Shown: positions 59,506 through 64,000 of the stretch, piece after piece
Layout: each line of letters starts with the position of its first letter
Position numbering within the stretch: position 1 is the stretch's first letter
Assembly (NCBI GenBank): GCA_046728115.1
Contig: JBKPDW010000049.1
Coordinates: 8,054-72,053 of the forward strand
From: CAVSWN01 sp046728115
GTDB lineage: Bacteria; Acidobacteriota; Vicinamibacteria; Vicinamibacterales; CAVVIG01
Direction: 5' to 3'
Length of the DNA: 64,000 nucleotides
Notes under the pieces: model-generated
Seen by the model: the letters and a program-made list of their open reading frames with translations, nothing else
What the model was told of the DNA's origin: nothing
The model's database searches: none
Translations under genes and position numbers: made by a program

Positions 59506-60966
59506 TCAAGGTTGTGGCGGACACTGCCAGAACGTGATGTGCACGTACGATCCGCGCGGTTGCCACTCGCACGGGAAACGGGGATCGCGGTCGCCGAAGA
59601 GTTGGTCGCGCTCGAATGGAAACAGCGCGGCGCCAATCGATTGGCGGCTGATAGACTGCCATCGGCGCAGCGCCTCCCACATTGCCGGCGACAGTTCGTC
59701 GAAGCGCACGAATCGCATCTGTGGCGCGTAATAGTTGGCGGCGCCGGTCATCTGCACCATCAGGACCGTCGACGACAAGGACGGATCCATGGCCATCACG
59801 CGCAGCGCTTCGCCGTAGGCATGTTCGCCGTCCTTCATGCTGCGGTAGGCGTCGAACTGCGGGCTTCGCACGAGGAGCAGGGTGCATATGGCAACGGCAC
59901 ACACGGCCAATGCGCCTGCGACGAGTCGAGTGCGTGATAGTTCTCGCACGCCCGTGACCGCTGCGATGATCAGCGGCGGAAAAGCGGGCAGCACGAACCG
60001 CAGCGTCCACCATGCCTCGGACGTGACCGGATATGCCGAGTAGACCCCGAACACGACGGCGATCCAGGCGGTCGCAATCCACGTCCATCGCCGCCGCTCT
60101 CCGCGCCACGCCCACAGGGCGGCGGGGGCACAGAGCAGCAGCCAGGACGCGAGACGCGGCAGCCAAATGAGATAGTGCGCGGCGGTTCTGCTCACATGCG
60201 TGAGCGAGAACGCGACCGACACATCGCCGTACCCCGATTCGAGCGGATGCCCGTAGGCCCACGTCTGGTAGATCGTGACGAAGAGCGCGAACGGCAAGGC
60301 GCCTGTTGCGAACGCGGCATACGACCGTATCGCGAATGGAAGAGCGACGGCGATTGGCAGCATCAACAACAGGTTCGTCGGCCGCACGAGCATCGCGATA
60401 CCGACACTCACGCCTGCCAACACCGCGAGCGGGCGTGAACGCCTGGCGCGCCACGCGCACAGCACCGCCGCCTCGGCCCAGCACGTCGCGAGCAGGTCGC
60501 TCATCGGCTGGACGGCGATGAACAGCACGAGCGGCGAACACCCGAAGATCACGCAGACGGTCAGCGCCCACCACGGTTCCAATCCTGTTTCGCGTGCGAG
60601 GACGTACAGCAGCCAGAGCGTTGCGGCCAGCGTCGCAACCAGCACCGTGGTTACCGCTGCTTCCTCCGGGAGGATCAGATTCAACGCTGCAATGTGCAGC
60701 GGGAAGCCCGTCGGATAGGTCGGCACGAGATCCATCGTGCCCGGCCGGACGCGCGCGCCGAACGGCACGAAGGCACTTACGGTCACGGCGTCGAGAGGAA
60801 ATCCTGGAGGCACGCGGATGGGAACCGAAAGCGTCGCGTGCCGGAAGAGCCTGGCGCTCCAAAGATAGCCCGACGAGTCCGCGCCGCCCGCGTACGGCGC
60901 CAGGGCAGGAGTCAGCCAGCGGAGGTAGACAACGAGGAGAGCGACCAGGCCAATGGGCCTTCTCAA
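59506..60966 (-). CDS. Multi-pass membrane protein, GT39/ArnT-like glycosyltransferase
   Basis: A 486-residue membrane protein with about ten hydrophobic segments and an acidic first periplasmic loop (PYAGGADSSGYLWSARLF), the layout of GT-C (GT39/ArnT-like) glycosyltransferases that move sugars from polyprenyl carriers to lipids or proteins. The start is unusual: a TTG at 60966 is used here because the frame is open upstream only through repeat sequence; GGGAGG units of the adjacent array lie about 8 bases upstream and could act as Shine-Dalgarno. It is the last gene of the leftward creatininase-amidase cluster. Confidence 0.7.
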   Translation of the reverse strand: MRRPIGLVALLVVYLRWLTPALAPYAGGADSSGYLWSARLFRHATLSVPIRVPPGFPLDAVTVSAFVPFGARVRPGTMDLVPTYPTGFPLHIAALNLILPEEAAVTTVLVATLAATLWLLYVLARETGLEPWWALTVCVIFGCSPLVLFIAVQPMSDLLATCWAEAAVLCAWRARRSRPLAVLAGVSVGIAMLVRPTNLLLMLPIAVALPFAIRSYAAFATGALPFALFVTIYQTWAYGHPLESGYGDVSVAFSLTHVSRTAAHYLIWLPRLASWLLLCAPAALWAWRGERRRWTWIATAWIAVVFGVYSAYPVTSEAWWTLRFVLPAFPPLIIAAVTGVRELSRTRLVAGALAVCAVAICTLLLVRSPQFDAYRSMKDGEHAYGEALRVMAMDPSLSSTVLMVQMTGAANYYAPQMRFVRFDELSPAMWEALRRWQSISRQSIGAALFPFERDQLFGDRDPRFPCEWQPRGSYVHITFWQCPPQP

Positions 60967-61030
60967 CCTCCGTCCCTCCCGCCATCTCCGTCCCTGCGGG
61001 AGGGACGGAGGTGGCCGCAGGGACGGAGGT
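60967..61030. repeat. Palindromic 16-bp array (2+2) supplying an RBS
   Basis: Four 16-bp units: two of the type CCTCCGTCCCTCCCGC (60967-60998) and two inverse (60999-61030). They pair into a G/C-rich hairpin. On the reverse strand GGGAGG lies about 8 bases before the TTG start of the membrane protein; the amidase stop is 9 bases away on the other side. Confidence 0.75.
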
Positions 61031-61039
61031 TGAAAGACC

Positions 61040-62812
61040 TCACGGCATCTGCGGAGGAGGCATCCGCCGCTTCGTGCCCTGCTCGAATGCGTACGCGATT
61101 TCAATCAGTCGCGGCTCGCTGCACGACGCACCCGTGAAGCCCACGCCAAAGGGCCCGGGCCTGGCGTCGAATCCGGCTGGAAACGGCGGATTCGGGGCGT
61201 TCGGTACCTGCCCGAACGGCACGACGATGATCGGGTAGCCAGCGCGCGCGGCGAGGCCGGCGCCCGAGCCGCCGGGGGTGAGGATGGCGTCAAGGTTGTT
61301 GGCCTTCAGCACGCCGTCGATGCCGTCCGTGCGACTGAGAAGGTTGTCCTTCTGCACATCGGCGTCGTTGCGCGCTCGATCGAGCTCGAGATCCATCTCA
61401 TCCGAGATATCCAGTCTCGACTGCCCGTACCTGATCGCTCCGGCTTTCTGGTGCGCGTTGTTCCATTCGCGAAGCTCGGTCAGCGTCTTCACCGGCGCCG
61501 TCGGACCGAGCGACTTCAGCCACGCGTTGAAGTCGCGCTTCATGCCGTACTTGAAGTTCACCGAGCACTTCGCATCATGACCCTTCGCCTGATCCGCGCC
61601 GGAGCAGAAATCCCATCGCGCAAAATTCTGCGCCGGGTCCGGGTTGGCGAAGCTGGGAACATTCGCGGGATCGACGACCGTCGCTCCCTGCTGTTTCAGA
61701 ACGGCGATGGCATCCGCCATCACGCGGGCCTGATCGGCGTTGAGCCCACCGCGCCCGGCCGTGATGGTCGTCGTCGGGCCGATGCCTTCGGCGGTGCCGG
61801 GCGGATCGCCGGTCAGCGTGATGCGGTCGTAGTAGAAGGCTCGAGGAATGCCGATGCGCGCGCCTTTCAACGCGTCGGTGCGCAGAAACCTCGTGTAGTC
61901 GCGCCCAGGCGGCGGTGTGCACGCGGTGGTCGCTGCATCCTGAGGATCGGGCGCTGCGCCTTCGAGCGCGCCCATCAGGATTGCGGCATCGGCCACTGTC
62001 CGTGCCATCGGTCCGGCCGTATCGTGATCCGCCGTGATCGGAATGACGCCGTAGCGGCTGATGCGCCCGATCGTCGGACGGATACCGACGAGCATATTCG
62101 AATTCGACGGGCTGATGACCGATCCGCCGGTATCGCTACCCACGTTCGCGGCCCAGAAGCTTGCTGCCGTCCCGATGCCCGAGCTCGAGCCTCCCGTCTG
62201 CAGCGCTGGCCGTCCGTCGAACGTCGCCTCGCGTGCATCGGGTCGCGGATCGTACGGGTTGAATCCGAAACCGCCGACCGCGTTGTAGTTGCCCGGCATC
62301 GGCGTCGGATTGCCGGCCACCCAGTTCGCCAGCTCCGTCAAACCGGTCTTCGCGATGATGATCGCGCCGGCATCGCGCAGGTTCCTGGTCAGTGTCGCCT
62401 CGTAAGGCGGCACGTACCCCGCAAATGCCAGCGCCCCGCCGGTTGTCGGCATGTTGGTGGTGTGAATGTTGTCTTTCAGCGCGACGGGAATGCCGTGAAG
62501 CGGACCGCGGACACGTCCCGCGGCCCGCTCGCGATCGAGTGCCGCCGCCTCCTCGAGCGCGTGCGGATTCACCGCCAGGGCAGCGTGGACGCGATGTTCG
62601 TAGGTCGCAAGCCGAATCAGATACAGACGGACCAGCTCCTGCGACGTCAGGCGGCCTTCTTTCATGGCCGCCTGTATCTGCGGGATCGAGGCCTCGACGA
62701 CGTCGAAGGTCGTGGCGGCGTGAGAGGCTGCCGGTTGACGATTCTGACCGGCGAGGGTCGAAACCAGAACGGCCGCGGCAATGACTCCGATCGACAGAGC
62801 AAGTGGTCTCAT
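61040..62812 (-). CDS. Exported amidase-signature-family protein
   Basis: A 590-residue amidase-signature enzyme with a signal peptide (residues 1-22, ending STLAG). The Ser-cisSer-Lys triad is present: Lys in GIPVALKDNIHT, cis-Ser in SDTGGSVISPSN and nucleophile Ser in GGSSSGIG. Family members hydrolyse amides or esters of varied substrates; export suggests environmental amides. The ATG at 62812 is set by the signal peptide; the 19-base gap to the creatininase stop upstream argues for one transcript. No Shine-Dalgarno is convincing. Confidence 0.87.
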   Translation of the reverse strand: MRPLALSIGVIAAAVLVSTLAGQNRQPAASHAATTFDVVEASIPQIQAAMKEGRLTSQELVRLYLIRLATYEHRVHAALAVNPHALEEAAALDRERAAGRVRGPLHGIPVALKDNIHTTNMPTTGGALAFAGYVPPYEATLTRNLRDAGAIIIAKTGLTELANWVAGNPTPMPGNYNAVGGFGFNPYDPRPDAREATFDGRPALQTGGSSSGIGTAASFWAANVGSDTGGSVISPSNSNMLVGIRPTIGRISRYGVIPITADHDTAGPMARTVADAAILMGALEGAAPDPQDAATTACTPPPGRDYTRFLRTDALKGARIGIPRAFYYDRITLTGDPPGTAEGIGPTTTITAGRGGLNADQARVMADAIAVLKQQGATVVDPANVPSFANPDPAQNFARWDFCSGADQAKGHDAKCSVNFKYGMKRDFNAWLKSLGPTAPVKTLTELREWNNAHQKAGAIRYGQSRLDISDEMDLELDRARNDADVQKDNLLSRTDGIDGVLKANNLDAILTPGGSGAGLAARAGYPIIVVPFGQVPNAPNPPFPAGFDARPGPFGVGFTGASCSEPRLIEIAYAFEQGTKRRMPPPQMP

Positions 62813-62831
62813 GGCCGTTCTCTTCCGGACA

Positions 62832-63821
62832 CTACATCTTCCGCTTCTCGGCCATCTGCTTCTTGATCTCGGCCACCGTGTTGTTGATGCCGATCTCGGC
62901 GACGACCTTGCCAATCTCCTTCGTGGACGGCCGCGGATCGCCGGTGACGCCGTTATTCACCCGCGGCGGGGCATTCGGATCCTGACCGCGTCCTCGTCCG
63001 CCGCCGCCACCAGCCGCGCCGGCGCCCTGGCCGCGTCCACCGCCCGCGCCGGCTGCGGCCGTCTCGCCGGCTGCCTGCCGCGCCACGCGCGCGTCACGCG
63101 CGGCTTTCCATTGTTCCGGCGTCTGGCCTGTTGGATCGAACGCGACGGTCTTGTAGTTCGGGCGGACGTACATTCCCGGCGTCGCTTCCCAATAGAGCAG
63201 TTCGGAGGTCTCCATCATGGCGCCGTGCCCGCCGATCGGCAGCTTGTGCTCGTACATGTACATGTCCACATCGTCGTGCGTCTTCTGGTAGAAGTCATTG
63301 ATGTAGTAGACGCGCACGCCCTTGGCTGACAGCCTGGCGTCCGCTTCCGCGACTGCTTCTTTCATCTGATCCTGGCCGCCGCCGTGATCGCCCATCACGA
63401 AGATGTCCTTGAAACCGTTCATGGCCATGCTGTCGATCATGGCGAGCTGCACGGATTTGAACACATCAGCCGGCATCTGAACGCCGCCGGGCTGTGTGGT
63501 GTTCTCGCGCAGTCCAGTGGCGGCAACCGCGATGGGCAGGACGGGTGCGACGAGCGCGTTGCCGAGACGCTTGGCTACTTCCGCGGCGCGAAGGCGCGCC
63601 AGGATCGTGTGACCGCCCAGCACGTCGTGCGGCCCGCGCTCTTCGGTGCCGCCGGTCACGACGAGCACGCTGGTCTTCCCCTCCTTGAGTTTTTCGGAGA
63701 CCTCGGTGTGCGTCAACAGCTCGAGCTCGACGATGTCTTTGACATCGAGGGGTTTTTGAGCGCGCGCGACAGGCGGCGCGACCAACGCCAGAATCGCCAA
63801 GAGTGCCAGGGCCTTCTTCAT
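62832..63821 (-). CDS. Exported creatininase-family protein, metal site diverged
   Basis: A 329-residue protein of the creatininase/creatinine amidohydrolase family with a signal peptide (residues 1-22). The first metal-binding block, usually E-Q-H-G-P-H, reads E-E-R-G-P-H (60-65): the second ligand His is replaced by Arg62, and the expected Asp position by His71. Later ligand regions (FVMGDHGGGQDQ near 142-152 and GGHGAMMETSELLYW near 197-211) look normal. A Gly/Arg/Ala-rich stretch (about 255-280) is inserted near the end. GGAGG before the ATG at 63821. Activity may be altered or lost. First gene of the leftward cluster. Confidence 0.82.
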   Translation of the reverse strand: MKKALALLAILALVAPPVARAQKPLDVKDIVELELLTHTEVSEKLKEGKTSVLVVTGGTEERGPHDVLGGHTILARLRAAEVAKRLGNALVAPVLPIAVAATGLRENTTQPGGVQMPADVFKSVQLAMIDSMAMNGFKDIFVMGDHGGGQDQMKEAVAEADARLSAKGVRVYYINDFYQKTHDDVDMYMYEHKLPIGGHGAMMETSELLYWEATPGMYVRPNYKTVAFDPTGQTPEQWKAARDARVARQAAGETAAAGAGGGRGQGAGAAGGGGGRGRGQDPNAPPRVNNGVTGDPRPSTKEIGKVVAEIGINNTVAEIKKQMAEKRKM

Positions 63822-63955
63822 ACGTCCTCCGTGAGAGGCTACTCTAATTGGTCGGTTTGGATGCTGCAACTTCCGATCAGGCCGGCCAGCATTCCGAATC
63901 ACCTCTCCACCACCGAGAACACAGGGGACACGAAGCGGCAGTGGCTCAATAGTTC

Positions 63956-64000
63956 CTAACGAACGGTCCGAACGAGCCGTTCGATGTCGCGGTATTCACG
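63956..64000 (-). CDS. C-terminal end of a leftward gene (cut by window edge)
   Basis: The last 14 codons of a leftward frame, REYRDIERLVRTVR, ending in TAG at 63958-63956. It has the amphipathic look of a helical C-terminus and no stop up to the edge, but it is short and the call is weak. The bases between it and the creatininase start carry ACACAGGGGACACGAAG-type low-complexity repeat sequence. Confidence 0.35.
   Translation of the reverse strand, partial: REYRDIERLVRTVR

Overview
The window looks like chromosome of a high-GC soil member of the Acidobacteriota, most likely a Vicinamibacteria-type lineage. The reasons are four MacB/FtsX permeases of the acidobacterial 'ADOP' type (two of them paired with PadR regulators), an Oar-like TonB-dependent outer-membrane protein with a carboxypeptidase-regulatory N-terminus, a VPS10/BNR-repeat exported protein, PQQ enzymes, a tannase-family esterase, and a very high proportion of predicted exported enzymes. 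No rRNA, tRNA, CRISPR array, phage or plasmid functions were recognised. The taxonomic call is an inference from gene content, not a search result.

Layout. 1-5.8 kb: edge-cut permease, DinB, YdeI-like and GNAT genes, an exported FG-GAP protein, a Tat-exported aminotransferase, and a response regulator with an HD-GYP phosphodiesterase domain. 5.8-8.5 kb: a thiamine-diphosphate enzyme divergent from a GNAT gene. 8.6-14.8 kb: two PadR-ADOP operons facing each other. 15-16.5 kb: an IS110-family (IS1111-like) insertion sequence. 16.5-19.2 kb: YVTN propeller protein and c-type cytochrome sharing a tiny divergent promoter, SWIB protein, alpha/beta hydrolase. 19.3-28 kb: fused MFS/spermidine-synthase-like protein, Oar-like receptor, VPS10-like protein. 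28-29.4 kb: decayed type I methylase (hsdM) remnant, small ORF, thioesterase. 29.4-38.2 kb: P450, glyoxalase-fold proteins, enoyl-CoA hydratase, serine hydrolase, DUF4159, SYLF protein, PQQ dehydrogenase. 38.3-45 kb: deleted gluQ relic, tannase, S9 peptidase, PQQ sugar dehydrogenase, SDR, cupin. 45-54.5 kb: cystathionine beta-synthase with a membrane patatin, M29 aminopeptidase, metallophosphatase, exported HpcH/HpaI-type aldolase and a frameshifted carrier. 54.5-64 kb: a fourth ADOP, Tat-exported hydrolase, heme/terpenoid-cyclase-fold protein, and a leftward creatininase-amidase-membrane glycosyltransferase cluster.

The most distinctive thing is in the gaps. Many intergenic stretches are short exact-period tandem arrays (7 or 8 bp, sometimes 16-21 bp) that switch midway to the reverse complement of their own unit, so each can fold into one long hairpin. 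The three largest each have eleven units (five forward, one central, five inverted), yet each uses a different unit sequence. They occur between convergent, divergent and co-directional genes, and in places supply stop codons, start-codon context or a ribosome-binding site. Related low-complexity repeats sit in frame inside three coding regions. Other notable features are two very short divergent promoters with near-symmetric -10 elements, a PadR operator that spans its own promoter and start codon, and a candidate guide-RNA region in the IS110 element.

Limits: all calls come from reading translations and DNA by eye. Functions are family-level, start codons are chosen by Shine-Dalgarno or -10 context, and boundaries of arrays and of the insertion sequence are approximate.
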